Shown piece after piece: positions 38,355 to 51,259 of a stretch of 64,000 bases of DNA. Origin of the DNA: Ipomoea triloba. Taxonomy: Eukaryota > Streptophyta > Magnoliopsida > Solanales > Convolvulaceae. The position numbers and the translations under genes are program-made. The notes under the pieces were generated by a model that was given only the letters and a program-made list of their open reading frames with translations, made no database searches and had not been told where the DNA came from. Within the stretch, counting starts at the first letter, position 1. Every line of letters begins with the position of its first letter. Where the stretch lies: NCBI RefSeq assembly GCF_003576645.1, contig NC_044923.1:3275733-3339732 (forward strand), written 5' to 3'.

Positions 38355-39403
38355 CGTGTAGGTCCCACCGTATATTTGCCTAGAGTAATATTTTTATTAT
38401 TATCCTTGTTGTAATATGTTTGGATTAATTTTTTTTTAATAAATCAAAATTTTTATTTCTTTTATATATAACGCCACCCTTACTTATCAACATATGATAA
38501 TATAAATCAATTTAAATTGTTTATAGCTGATCAATTTAAACTAAAAAGGTCAATAGCAATTAATAGTCTAACTAATTTGACAACATCGTATTTGTTGGGG
38601 CAAAGATTAAGTAGGGTGGTTCGAGGTTGTGGCGGGCCCTCCAATGAGTAAAAGCTATCTGGGACTTGGTAGTGGCAGTGGTACTGGAATACGAAACTAC
38701 ATTTGACCATTTCTTTTTTCTGGTTTTAAGGATTTTTGTTTGAAACCTTTCAGGTTTTAATAAGTTATTCTCTTCAGTTGGAATTTGGCTATGACATTAC
38801 ATTTATGTATCTCTTGTTAGTGACGTTAAATTTTGTTTTCTAATCCAATGAGTAAGGTTTTTGGTGCGTGCCCACTTTTGTTTTTTGTTTCGTTATTTTT
38901 TGTCGGTTTATACTTTTTTTTTTTTTGGAATTAAATGTCTTCTCTGTTTACATATTTCTGGAGAATGATTTATGGGGGATGGGTACTTTTGTGCTTGGGA
39001 GCCAAATAAGAGTTATATATATACTTCTATCTGGAAGATTTTGAGGTTTAAGGATATGATATAGAAGATATTGTATCAGTTTTGATAGTAGAGAATGAAT
39101 GACATTCGTGGACATATGTAATGTGAATTGATGGATGAGTGTGCCACTATGTCTTGCAACCCTAAGGTCCGAGGTTGAGCCCACAATGTAATGATTTAGG
39201 TTTTTAGAGGGAGTTTTGGTTCACAAAATATCATATTACATTCTTGAGATTAGAATGTGTTTAAAACGTATTTCATTAATTCTGAAGTATGTAATGTTAG
39301 CGCGCGCACACATATATATGAAAAATTGTAAGGTATCGATTAACATCTATGACTTTTATCACCCCAAATACCAAAGTGATTGAATGATAAATGCTTTGAG
39401 TTT

Positions 39404-39584
39404 ATATGTAGTACAAAGTATGTATGCATGACTTTTCCATATGAGAGGTCATGAGATCAAGCCCCCCTCAATGGTGCTTCAACAGGTTGAGAAAATATGT
39501 ATGAACAGATTCCGTGGTGCATGAAAAGATACTACAATGTAATAGAGTCGGTAGTACTCAAACAAAAAATATGTAGTACAAAGT
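39404..39584 (+). mobile_element. SINE with 16 bp perfect target duplication
   Basis: ATATGTAGTACAAAGT occurs at 39404-39419 and 39569-39584. The body (39420-39568, 149 bp) includes catatgagaggtcatgagatc, related to the SINE box-B area, and the family tail actacaatgtaatagagtcgg, ending caaacaaaaa. The perfect duplication implies a fairly recent insertion. Confidence 0.8.
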
Positions 39585-40366
39585 TAGAATTGTCCCCATA
39601 CTTTTGTTTTCGATCAAAAGGGAGGGGGTACCCCAAGCACAAAGCCTAATCACTAACAATGACTCTCCGCAATGAAGAGACATCGATCATGTCATCCGCA
39701 ATGAGCACATCCACACCAAGAGGAGGAGACACATGCACACTCCAGTTCGTCTCTTGCATGGCACCGAAGACGATCTGCAACCAGATTCTATTCGCAAGGG
39801 ATAGAACAAAATCTAATCTTCTCAAATTTGTTTTTCTCGTCGTTGATAGTTTTGATTAACTCACGAACTAGGCTTCTGAGCTTGCTCATTAATCCACTTG
39901 ACAACCTCCACAACTTTTTAACTTTGAGTTTGTACAAAGAGACATGGTGCCGATTGACATTATAACCTTTCTCATATATATATATATATATATTTCTTAG
40001 TAGATAAAGAATAGAATTAAAAGGGTAAAATTAGTAAATGTGTTTGGGAATCTTAATAAAAAGGTTTGGGAGGGAATCACATTCCCTTCAAAATGTGATG
40101 TGGAGGACATGTTGCATTTCTTTAGGAAAGTAATATAACCTGAACCAAACATGCGAATGTAACATTTCAAAGCTTACATTCCATTGAAAATATTAGATAC
40201 CTTGAAAAGGTATTGGATAAAGCTCAGTAGTAGAGAGCAACGATGTTATGTTTTTTACTCTAACTCTACACTAATGCCAATGACTTTGTTCCTGACCACA
40301 ACACAAAGGTGGTTGACTCCCAACCTCGGCCAAGCTAAGGGGTTCTTGCTCCAGTTTTGCTACTTA

Positions 40367-40469
40367 ACTAGTAACCATTATGCTCCCTTATATGGGAGGT
40401 TGAGATACTGTATTGTAATAGGTAAGAGTTAATAGTAGTATTAAAAAAAAAAAAACTAGTAACCATTAT
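40367..40469 (+). mobile_element. 5'-truncated SINE with 15 bp perfect target duplication
   Basis: ACTAGTAACCATTAT occurs at 40367-40381 and 40455-40469. Between them are 73 bases: gctcccttatatgggaggttg, the family tail attgtaataggtaagagttaatagtagtatt and a poly-A run of 12 or more. The tRNA head is missing. Confidence 0.8.
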
Positions 40470-41193
40470 TAATATTTAATGATAAGTTATTTTGTAACCA
40501 TACGTTCTTGATAGTAAAAGATAAATACAAAGCAAGTACACACTCTTAGGTGCAATGGTGCATATTTGATCACCTCATATTATCTAGATTTTTTTAACTC
40601 ATTGCGTTTGAATTATGTCAAGTTAATTGATATAAAAACACATGAAAAAGATATGAATAGTACAAAGAAAGTGAATATTTTGAAGTGTCTCCCTCATGTT
40701 GCCAATGGTATAGCACTAGGCATGAAAAAGATGTAATCATACTTTACCAAAGGCTGAAACCCTATCCTCTTTTAGACCCATTACTAAAGTCTTTTCACAT
40801 GTATTCCACGTTTGATAAATCTCTATACATTTGGAAAGAATGGTGAGACATAACATCAAAAATCTTGCCAATGATGATGCATGCCTTGAGGATAACAGCA
40901 CATATTTGCCAATAATGGTGTCTTGTAAGATGGGGTGATAGCTAGATGAGTGGTTTTAAGGGTCATCCTTACATAATTATAAAGATCAGAGTATTATATG
41001 AGAGAAACAACACATATTTGTCTATGGTGTACGTCTTGTAAGATGGGTTGATGACTAATGAGTGGTTTTAAGGGTCATCTTATCTTTACATAATTATTAT
41101 AAAGAGTACATTATATGAGAGATATTTTGATAGAATAGACATGTAAGATATTTTTATGTATAGATTGAAATAAATAACAAGATGTAAGAGATA

Positions 41194-41649
41194 ATAAGTG
41201 TTGATTTTACGACTAACGGGTAGTCGACGGTGGGCTAACACCAAAGTTATACAACGAGTGTGTAAGAATAATAACGAGAGAATAGCGTTTATTAGGAAAA
41301 CCCGAATCTGTTTTACCCATTGAGAGGGGATATTTATACAAGGGGGCTCGGAGTCTAAAAGGAAGCTAACTCCTAAGATCTTTTGCATTATTAGGATACC
41401 TTATTACATTGGGAATAGGTAGTCATCAGGTCATATTAGACATCGAGTTAGTATGAACTGCCCTACTCACGCCCGAACTAGGCTATGGGATGTGAGCCTC
41501 ACCTTGCCTACATAGCCTGCTAGCCCTCTAAAGTCGCCTATACCATGCCCAAGCCAAGGCTCGCGCCACTGACTAGCCACCGAGAGAAGGATCTGACCGA
41601 CCAGAGCTTGACCGGTCAGTTGGGTCTTAGTATCCCATCAATCAATAAG
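41194..41649 (-). mobile_element. Solo LTR of a retrotransposon, 446 bp
   Basis: The 5 bp repeat ATAAG lies at 41194-41198 and 41645-41649. The enclosed sequence starts TGTTGATTTTACG and ends CCATCAATCA, giving TG...CA termini on either strand. On the minus strand a TATA-like tgtataaat near 41330 fits a promoter, which sets the orientation. No primer-binding site or polyprotein flanks it, so the internal region was lost, presumably by LTR recombination. Confidence 0.8.

Positions 41650-41682
<33 letters not shown>
41649..41682. repeat. (TTA)n microsatellite
   Basis: About ten TTA units lie immediately beside the solo LTR. Confidence 0.9.
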
Positions 41683-41683
<1 letters not shown>

Positions 41684-42680
41684 AGTACAATAATTGAAGC
41701 CTTGTAAGGTTTATTTACAAGATGACTGGGAGAAGAGTCCACCAAGGATGTTGGATTACTCCGATCAGCAAAGAGCTATTACAAAATGTGTAAGTGGATA
41801 TGTAGAATTTGACGAAGATGTATGGGTAGCGAAATTGTGGAGCAAATTATATATAGTACATCCTAGCCGTTTATGCTATAATAACAAGTTTCAAGTGGTT
41901 GATGTGACGCTTCTTGATTAGAAGATGTGGTTGATGGACAAATGAGACGTTAGTGTTGCTCCTATAGTGCAAATTGTGTTAGGTTATAAATCTCTCTACC
42001 AAGTGAGCACATTCAATCCTTCAAAATGTTAATTCTCTAGTGTTGATTATTATTGGGTATTAGACCCAAGGTAACAACAATAAGATACTCCGTATATAAT
42101 AGTGATTAAGGGGACTAGTATATATAAATGAAAAGGAGCCATTGCCCTTGATTTACAAAAACCAAGCTTTAAGGCAACCATGGGGTCCCTCTCCAAAAAA
42201 GAGAAGAAAAAGAAGCTCTATACTAGTAGGTTAGTCTGGTCCACTTAGCCCATTGTAGCCCTTTGAATATGTGCCCCTCTTCTCCACCTTCTCCTTAGTG
42301 CCGTCCTTTGGAAGCAAATTAAAGGGGACAATTTCAAACTGTACCTCTCATTAGCTTATTGGGCCACGCAGCCCTATCCTACTGAGGGAAAGTTAAGTGT
42401 ATCAATCAATTTCATATAGTAATTGCGAGTTTTCTTCGTAATTACAAACACAAATGCAGTCAACGTAATCTGCATGCACAACTTCTATGGTAGTAGTTCA
42501 TAGGTTCAATCAATATATATATTGTATTGCAATGGTTGATTGTGGAGAGGTTTGTTCACTCTGCCATGGATCCTAAACTGAGACCTGGAAATATACAGTA
42601 CTGACAATTAAAGGATATGTTTCTGTCTCAACTAAAAACTTAAACCAATAGTGAGACTGTACGTTTATTATTTATATATG

Positions 42681-44349
42681 TTATGCTCGAGGCTTGCCCT
42701 CTCCAAATGAATTCATACTTGCAAATGAACCTAAGTCGATCTCGAGCTTCTCGGTTGACACACTGAGTGGTTTATCACTGGCGTCTGATGAAGATGAACG
42801 CGACGACGATAAGGCTTCAGATGATGAAGCTGCAGTGCTGTAATCTTCGCGAAACGCCTGCACGCTTAGCCTGATCTGCTCCAACTCCACTGCAGCTTCC
42901 ATCATTGAAGGCCTCATGTCCCTGTGGAAAGCCAGGCATCTGAAAGCCAATTCTGCAACTTTGTGCACTGAGAACCAGCTGTGGGGTTCGATCAATGGGT
43001 CGATGATCTCGTGTAGGCACCCGTTTCCTATTCGGTCCACAGCCAGGGCTGCTAGGTTCACCTCGTCCTGGGGGCGGGTGAGGTCGACTGCCTTCAATCC
43101 GGTGATGATCTCGACCAGAACGACCCCAAAGCTGTAGACGTCGCTCTTGTCTGACAGGCAGAAGCTCTGGTGGTACTGTGGGTCAACGTACCCCGGGGTG
43201 CCCTGTGGGGCTGTGGAGACGTGGGAGAGTTCGGTCAGGCCAAGGCGGGACAGGCCAAAGTCTGCGACTTTAGGCCTGTACTCGTCGTCCAAAAGGATGT
43301 TACTCGACTTGACGTCTCTGTGGTAGATGGGCGGGTGCATTGCGTTGTGCAAATACGCAACGGCTTGAGCTGTTCCCGAGGCGATCTTGAGGCGAACCGC
43401 CCACGAAAGCCCACTGCCCTTTTCCCTCTGCAAATGCTGGGACAAAGTTCCATTAGGCATGAACTCATAAACCAGAATTTGCTCCCCTTTCTCTATGCAA
43501 CACCCCAGGAGACGAACCAGATTGGGATGGTTTACAGAAGAAAGAAGCTTGATCTCATTTATAACTTGCTCATTGCTGTCTATCCCTCTACGCCTGATTC
43601 TCTTGATGGCAACCCATTCTTGGTCTGTTAATTTCCCAGAATACACAGTGCCATAAGCTCCATTGCCAAGCCTCCTCTTGTCTGAGAAGAAGTTTGTGGC
43701 TTTCTCCATTTCCCTGTAGGGATAGACCGGAATTGTTATCCCTGTCGTCGCGCATAGCTCCCGCCTCCTCTTGCTCCGGTTGTGCAGCGTGATTCTCCGG
43801 CGAATCATGCAGCAGATTAGGCCTACTGTCACCATTAACACAGCACCCGCAACAACTCCTGGGAACACATGAAAACAAGATTTGCTTGAGTTAATATATA
43901 TAATGCTGCAAAAATGTACTTTAGTTGGTGTTTTTGCATTCATGGTTTAGGGGAAAATAAGGATTTGGGATCTGTTAGAAACATAATAGAATTAAAGAAT
44001 GTGTTCCGTCCCAACTAAAACTACTGTATGAATAGGAGAGCCTCAAATGAGAACATCCCCTCATGTAAAAAGTGTGGACCGATTAGTCTAGTCAATTACA
44101 GTAGCCAAACAGGTTCATCAATGTTTATATATATATATGGTCAAGTTTCTGTGCAGAGAGTGCTTCCCAAACGACTATGCTGTCACTCACCATTAGGTAC
44201 GCATAAATGTACCACAAAGTGATTGGAAATGCACCATTAGGTTTGCATTTTTTTGGTGTGGTGCATTGGTGCATTTCCGAACACTATGTGGTGCATTTAT
44301 GCATACCTGATGGTGGACCCCTACAAGAAACGCTGTCCGCATTTGAACC

Positions 44350-44388
<39 letters not shown>

Positions 44389-47331
44389 ACACTTAACATG
44401 CTCATACAATACTGCTATGTTAAAGAAATGAAAGTTCTTGAATTACCTCCAACTAGAACACCTACTTTGGTTGTTCCTCCACATTTGCCTGAGAGGTACT
44501 TAGTAGGGTTGCATTTTGTGATCTCTGTTTGGACAACAACACACGTTTAGTTTGAGTAACATTGTTAAACATACTTGAAATGATAAACGACAAAGACTAT
44601 TAACACATTAGCTTTGAAAATTAATTACGAGAATCTCATTGCGATCATCGAATTCAAATTAAACTTTTATCTATATTGATGTAATACATGCTATATATAG
44701 ACCGGTTCAAAATAACTTTTCAATTTAAAAATACTACTATAATCAAACAATTAAAATACAATATTTTTTTAAAATTCAAATCCCAAAAGAATTATTCCGT
44801 ATAATATTAAATATACAGCATTTTCTGTCTTGATACTCTGTCTGTATGGCAATATGACAATTACTTAGCAGCATTTTTAAAATATTAGTAAATATAAAAT
44901 AAAAATGTTCAAAAAATAATAAAAATAATTGCCGGATGAAGACGGGAAGTCTCTGTCTGGTAGTTTATTAAAAAAAAATTTAATGTTTTTATTTTTATTT
45001 TAAAAAAAAATTCTGCTAATATTTTCTAAATTATGTCAAGTCATTGCCATGTTGTATATGTCAAGTAATTGCCACATCAAAATAATAGCTCATGTGAAAG
45101 TATAATAAATGCTAAACCATTGGTAACTTGTTAAATAAGTCATATTAGAATTTAATTATAATTTTTTAGTGATTTAATGAGCCTCAATAAAACATTTTAA
45201 AAAATAAAATAAAATTTAGAGAACATAATTATAGTTTTGTTTCACTTATAGTCACACTGTTGCAAAAATCCCCGCCTAGGCCGCCTAGGCACCAGCCTAG
45301 ACGCTAGGCGCTCCTAGACCGTGGCGAATTGATTCCTAGGCGTCCGCCTAGGTGGCCGCCTAGCGCCTAACTCGGCCGGCTAGGCCGAATTTGACCGAGT
45401 TAACTCGCCCAACTCGACAGAGTTAGCCGAGTTAACTCGAGCGAGTCGGCATTGTTAATTTTATTATTATATTTATATGTATTTAAATTTATTTATTTAT
45501 ATAAGTAAGAGAAGTAAGATATATATATATATGTAATATATAATATAATATATGACATACACCCACACACATGAATTAATTTTTTGTTTTTATAGGTCGC
45601 CGCCTAGAACCGCCTAGACCGCTTAGGCGCTAGGCGCTACTAGCGCCTACTGCAACCATGCTTATAGAGGCTTATTTCATCCTTTTTTCCTTTTCTTACC
45701 CCTTTATAAAGTCTATACATCATTTTCCTTTGGGACCAAGCTTTATCATTTTCTAAGGATTTTTGGAAAAAGAGTATCCAAAAAGGGACAAGAGCATAGT
45801 GGTGCACTCAATTTTAAACTATTTCCCTTTCCCCAATCCTTTTTCCAATTTTGTAATCAATTATGAGCCTTTTGTCAACCCAATTTTCACACCCCTTTCT
45901 TGTCACATATATATCTTGTCCCTTCCATTCAATTACTAGTCATGTCATATGTTTTTTTTAGTATGCCCTATTATATAAAATATAAAATACATTCATGACA
46001 TTATTTAGAAGAAAGGCGTAGTGTTGCGCATTTCGCGCACATATAGCACCCATCAAGCGCGTGCGCTGCATGCGCCGACTGGCGTGTTAACTGTTTTCTT
46101 TTTTCTTTTTTTTTTTTTTCTTCTTTTGTGCATTGGATTTGTTTTTTCCTTTTCCCCTCCACTCTCTTGGTTGGAACCTAAAAAAAAAAAAAAAAAAAAA
46201 AAACTACTCATTTTGAGGTTATTATGAATGATCTTTAGATTTTCGAGACTCTTCCTAAAGAGATCAGACCTCATCTTAGTCCAGAATCAAGATATTGTAG
46301 CTTGTTAAATCCATATTTATTTAAATTTTAGACTGTGTTTCTTTTTGTATAAAAAATAATTCAAATTTTAGTACAAAATTTGATCAATTTTAAAATTGGT
46401 AACCAAAAATGAAAAAGAAAAATACACCAAATAGTTGAGCTACTAAAACATAAATTAACCCAATTTTGTGATATATCGGAGTAGAATTTGTAATTTAACT
46501 GTATTTATCATTCTTTGGATTAATTAATTTAATTCATCAACTAATCCATTAATTAAGCCAAGATCCAACCCTAAGCCATTGAAATGAATTGAACGAACAC
46601 AAAATTAAATGCTTTAAAATAATTACCGTACCTTTCCGGCAACCGGATCCAGACTGGTAACCATCTCCGGCGAACCCTTCAAAGCAGTGGCACCGATAAC
46701 CCACCCGCCCGATTCTAGTACACTTAGCATTCTTAGAGCACCGGCAGTCTCCGGTGAGCCACCACTCCAACTGAACCACCTGAATATCCATCGCCACCGC
46801 CGGAGTGTCGCCCAGAGACTTCACGGCCACGGCGGAGAACAGAGATTTGCACCCTGATTTCATCAATCCGTCAAAATGAATAAACTTTCCGGCGGGTTTA
46901 GTCTTCTCCGAGTAACAGCTAATGTTATCCATCCCGCTCCCGCAATCGAGGAGGTCGAACCGCGTCTGAATCTCCGTCGACGGGACCCGGCAATCGGTCT
47001 CCGGCGAGCTGCAATTCTGCAGGAGAATATCGTTTTTCCGGGTCGGCGCGTAGTTCGCCGTGAACAGCGCTCCGGCGGCGGAAATGGGTCGCCCGCATTT
47101 CGCCGGAAGATTGATCAGAATGCTGTCGGCGGTCACGTCGTAGACCGGGAAGTCGTGGACGGCCGGAGTTCCGCCGGATGTGCAGTTCAGGCGGATTTTG
47201 CAGCCGGCGGAGAACCCAAACGGGGACGGAAGCTCCGCCGGAGAAACACGGCCGCCGCATGATCTGTTGCAGGCGGCGGCGGAAACGGCGGTTGATCGGA
47301 AAATCAAGAAAACGATGAAACTTAGTATCAT
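42681..47331 (-). CDS. Wall-associated receptor kinase-like protein, WAKL14 type
   Basis: Minus-strand exons 46632-47331, 44447-44524 and 42681-43858 join in frame to 651 residues. A signal peptide (about 1-19) precedes a Cys-rich galacturonan-binding-type region (CNRSCGG to about 190) and an EGF-like segment (CRCSKNAKCTRIG to SGSGC, about 196-231). A transmembrane stretch follows at about 252-277 with RRR stop-transfer. The kinase has G-loop LGNGAYGTV at 323-331, VAIKR with Lys345, HRDVKSSN with Asp441, and DFG at 459-461, so it looks active (Ser/Thr type). The juxtamembrane and kinase match WAKL14-type proteins. It probably senses or binds wall pectin at the plasma membrane. Both introns carry repeats: a hairpin in intron 2 and a CCTAGGCG element in intron 1. 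Confidence 0.93.
44188..44315. repeat. Short hairpin (inverted repeat) in WAKL intron 2
   Basis: Arms of about 49 bases (44188-44236 and 44267-44315) pair well: left caccattaggtacgcataaa against right gcatttatgcatacctgatggtg inverted, with few mismatches and a loop of about 30. It could be a small MITE or a young hairpin-RNA source. No target duplication was identified. Confidence 0.7.
44349..44389. repeat. (AT)n microsatellite in WAKL intron 2
   Basis: A TATATA tract interrupted by one C, giving Ile-Tyr runs in spurious frames. Confidence 0.9.
45253..45660. mobile_element. CCTAGGCG-rich repeat element in WAKL intron 1
   Basis: The left end is cacactgttgcaaaaatcccc and the right end gcgcctactgcaaccatg, so gttgca and its inverse mark the termini. 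Dense cgcctaggc-type phrases adjoin both ends, and a central gagttaactcg patch and AT-rich core lie between. A 7-base cttatag occurs just outside both sides (near 45245 and 45661), offset by a few bases on the left, so a target duplication is only suggested. It is the fullest copy of a family seen at 19158, 26870, 30473 and 53763. Confidence 0.6.
46100..46204. repeat. Poly-T / poly-A pair in WAKL intron 1
   Basis: A T-rich run near 46100-46120 and an A run of about 23 at 46181-46203 can pair as a weak hairpin. A GC-rich gcgcgtgcgctgcatgcgcc stretch lies just upstream. Nothing coding is seen. Confidence 0.5.
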
Positions 47332-47634
47332 TCTTGGAACAGTAGTTTAGTCATGGGAGGAAAGTAGAGGATGAGGAAGACAAAAAGAAAATGAGAAACA
47401 TATGGACGGCATAATCACAGGGGGAACAGAACAAATTTGTGAGTCATTTGACCAAACCGCATTCAAATTTAGGCTACAATACAACTATAGTCGTCTATTG
47501 TGTCGTGTCCCACCTTTTGATTCATTCATCACGTAATTATATATAATAATGATGCATAATCAATGTTTTTATAATGCAGCCTAAATCTTTTTTCTTTTTA
47601 CAATTTAATTATAGCTACATAAGACATTGTGGGC

Positions 47635-48105
47635 ACTCATGATATCTGGTACGAGTGACGGAGATATTAGAAACGACCCAATAATAGAGACTCAAGGTCT
47701 CGGAAAGCATAGCCTAGGGCCCAAGAAGATAATCTTAGCGGCCCTAGAAAGGTCCAGGACCCGAAGTCCGCCTTTGGGCCTGGAATGGTGGGTGTTGACT
47801 TAGTCTCGCGACCCACCATGTGAACCTTGATTTAATCTCATGATCTGGCACATTTCTAGCTAGGTTGGTTAGACTTCTTTCTTGTATAAATTACTATTGC
47901 CCAAGTATTAGAATTCATACTCAATTTTCTTACAATACAGAACATGTTCTATTCTTCAAACTACTTGTAATACTCTAGCATTTATCCATTCAATACTAAT
48001 GATACGATTCTACTCGTTGTCTATTTTATCCTTATATTCTATGCGAACTAAGTTGATCCGATCATAATAACGCATACCCCGGGTCAATTAGTTCCGTCAA
48101 CAAGA
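47635..48105 (+). repeat. LTR-like remnant
   Basis: The segment is less AT-rich than its flanks, has a TATA-like gtataaatt near 47886 and ends ccgtcaacaa in a style common to plant LTRs. I could not find matched flanking 5 bp repeats, so the boundaries and the assignment are tentative. Confidence 0.35.
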
Positions 48106-48694
48106 ATAATATTTTACTTACTTGACCATTCATTTCAAGGTTCTTTTACTTTATTCTTCTTTTAATACATGATGAAGTCGTCAGATAATACATGAGTTGT
48201 CAATAAGTGTTATAAATACTTAATAGTGGTAAGAAATTGAAGATTCTCAATTAAACAAGAGTTTGTATCACTTTTGGGATTAGCAAAAATCCTTTTAACT
48301 AATTAAGATGTGAACATTAAAAGTGGAGAAATTAACTTTATATGTCATCTTTTGGATATTAGATAAAAAAATTAATTAGTTTGTGTCACATTATATTCAA
48401 AGTCAAAAATAAGAGGTGCATGTACATTCTAAAATTCTAAGGATGATTGTAACTTTTAGGTATGTAATTGTACCCGTGTGGAAAGGTTGAAAATATGGTG
48501 TGAATACCTTTGGCTTGTCAAATACCTTGTCCTCAAGGAAAGGGTAATTGCAATTCACTTTCATGCATGAATTTTTTTACTTAAAAAAAAATTATTTTAG
48601 GGGTGGGTTGGGTGGGGAAGTAATTTTTCTTTTCACATTGATGCATCTAATGATAGCGTTAAATGTACTTGATATTGTTGCTCGGTGTATATTA

Positions 48695-48815
48695 TATTGG
48701 TGCACTTCTAATACATTTTATTTACACTTTTAATATATTTTACTTGCACTTAGATGCATTCTATGAAATTCTTACTTGCACTTTTAACACAATTTACTTA
48801 CACTTCAAAGTTCAA
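48695..48815. repeat. Degenerate minisatellite
   Basis: Four to five imperfect units of about 25-30 bases follow the pattern cacttttaatacattttatttg/aca. Confidence 0.6.
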
Positions 48816-51259
48816 TTATTTATGAAAATTCCACCGCATTTAAAAAAAAAAAAAACAATGTTTTTATCAGTTGAATCTGGATAGATGGACGGCTATATAT
48901 ATATATATATCAATTGACAATCATTTATTAGGGTTTAGGAGTATGGTATCATGCTTGAGAAGGGGAATGAATTGGAAGATTTTTAAGAATATTAGGTGAC
49001 TCCTAAATCGAATCAGAATATTTAGTACATGCACTCTAAATGCTTAAAACAAGTTGTTAATGTAAGGTGAACAATTAATTTCATTTACAAGAATATTAAT
49101 TAAAACAATAATTTTATTTTTTTCAAAACCTTTTTATGCATCATTTTCGGTGCAGTGCTCAGTGAATGAACCAAAAATGATAAAGTAGGTATTCTTGGCA
49201 ACGCAATTTTTTTTTTTTTTTGTTTTGTTTTATACAGATCTCAACTTCAAGAAATTAATTCTAAGTTCATAGGCCACAGCCCCCATTCATAAAGTTAGAG
49301 GTAAATCACGAGTCATGCAACTAGTCAACCAGTCATACCACTACGCATATGCATGTGACAGAAGTAAAATATTTTTGATCTATATATACATACATTTGTG
49401 ATATTTACCAGACATTTCGTTGGGAGGAGGGAATTAGGGAGGAAAATGATTCTAATTTGATGGGAATTGCAATGTTTGGTAGGCAGAAATAAGAATACAG
49501 GAAATTGAAAGATAAGACGCTACAAAATGACTAAAACACCCTTATGTTATAGTCATAGTAGTAGTAATAATAATAATAATAATTCTTTCAAAAAAATTTT
49601 TTTTAGAAAAAGACAAAAGGTATGAGAGGAGGGGCAAAATTATCTTTACACCAACAAAATTGCCTCATAAATTGCAATTCCCTCCAATCAAATAACGTAA
49701 TTTAAAAATTATTCATTGAATTGCAATTCAATGCTCCCCAAACTACACTCAACCAAACAGGCCATTAATGCTCTTTGTAAAACTTGAGAATTCAAGCTCA
49801 GCTTTCATTAATGGCAATCTAACCTTTTCCGAAGTCGGAGGACGACCAGACCCGAAATTGCAGGGGGAAGTCTTTGTCAACACGTACAAAATTCTTAATT
49901 ACGACAAATCCCAAATTCCAGATTGGATAGAATAAATTAAAGATTACTCCGATCTTTTGTGTTTTGTTATAATCTTTATTGTAAAATTTAAATGTATAAT
50001 ATAAAATGTTCATGATTAAAATATTTATGGTATCACTCACGGAAACTGCTTGCAGATTTCCCATAAAAATACATAATAATCACCACTTTCATCCGTGGGA
50101 ATTTATTCCCTTCATTTCCTCTTTCAATATTATATTATACCCACTTTGTTGGACTTAATTGGTAATTGGTACGAAGGAAAGGTCTGATTCTTCTCAATCC
50201 GACCCGACAAAGCATTTGGGAAGATGCTTTGATTCATACCCATAGTTTGGTGAAGCAAGGTGAACTGAGTGCCCGAGCCTTGAATCATGTTACTCGTAAG
50301 TTTCGATCTCAACCGATCTCTTTACTACTCTTTAGACGTGAGATTTTTATAACTAACCGTCCTATATTCTCATAAACAAATGTCTACCGCGATTCAGTGA
50401 GACACAACCATCGTATTACACATGATATGACATACTTCCTGATAACATCTAAATGTTTAGATTGTCTATGATATAAATGCAACATATGTGTATTGTAAAA
50501 GGGCCGGGCTAACACTTGATTTGAGTTGGTCCACTATGAGCAACCTAAGCTGGTTTATCTCATTGTGACTCTTTGATGAGAACGTAATTTTTGTATCATT
50601 CAATAACTGAAACTGTATTGTGTACAAGAATATATATAGAAGATATTAACAAAGAGATAGAATACAACTATGACGGTAGAGTCCTAACATCTTTGCCGAC
50701 TAGGACTAAAAGACGAGTTTCATAGAACACACCTTTCGAGTAGTGATTGTAAACTAAATTTTTTGTAAATCAAAAAGAGCCAATTCAACACTTGATTTGA
50801 GTTGATCAGTTATGAACAATCTAAACTGATTTACCTCCTTATGATTTTTTGTCAACTAAAATTACAATGCAAGTTTAATTTCATCTAGTGTGCACCTTTC
50901 AAGTAGTGATAATTATGTATTTACTTGTAAATAAAAAAGGAAAATATAATTTGCGAACTTAAATAATATAATATGCTTTTTCCTTGGCTCACCCCGAGTG
51001 ACCAATAACTTACTATTTTATTCCTTCTTCTTATTCCATACTTTATCTGAGCACCTTTCACAATATCTATTCATATCTTTTACAATTATATACAAATAAA
51101 TTTACATTTAACTACTCATAATAATTCACAAAACTTTTTGAGTTCTACACCTACCACTCACTAACAATCAACAAATGCTCACATAAAACATAACAAGGGG
51201 TACTGAAAACATATATTACAAACACTAATTAATTACATAATTAATTAAGAACGATTAAG

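Larger units (their letters stand above)
38355..42680. other. Gene-free region between AOS and the WAKL kinase
   Basis: No gene is supported. It holds two SINEs with long target duplications (39404-39584, 40367-40469), a solo LTR (41194-41649), a (TTA)n tract (41649-41682) and a tttggga-type MITE relic near 40020-40180. Short open frames at 39659-39859, 40184-40432 and 41694-41921 have no recognisable family. Repeats near 40920-41100 (gatggggtgatagctagatgagtgg) are two diverged copies of one segment. Confidence 0.5.
47332..51259. other. Gene-free region between the WAKL gene and the small basic protein
   Basis: No gene is supported. An LTR-like segment with gtataaatt and a ccccgggtcaattagttccgtcaac end lies at about 47635-48105 without target duplication. 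A short degenerate minisatellite built on cacttttaatacattttattta is at 48695-48815. A MITE relic (gggaggagggaattag ... ccaaacaggcca) spans about 49425-49766. Dispersed repeat copies with cttgatttgagttgg lie at 50510-50600 and 50780-50920. A 69-codon open frame at 50166-50375 has no recognised homologue. Confidence 0.5.

Noticed and set aside
50166..50375. 69-codon frame with fairly coding-like composition
   Set aside because: No recognised homologue, no neighbouring exons and no clear promoter. It was left as unexplained intergenic sequence.
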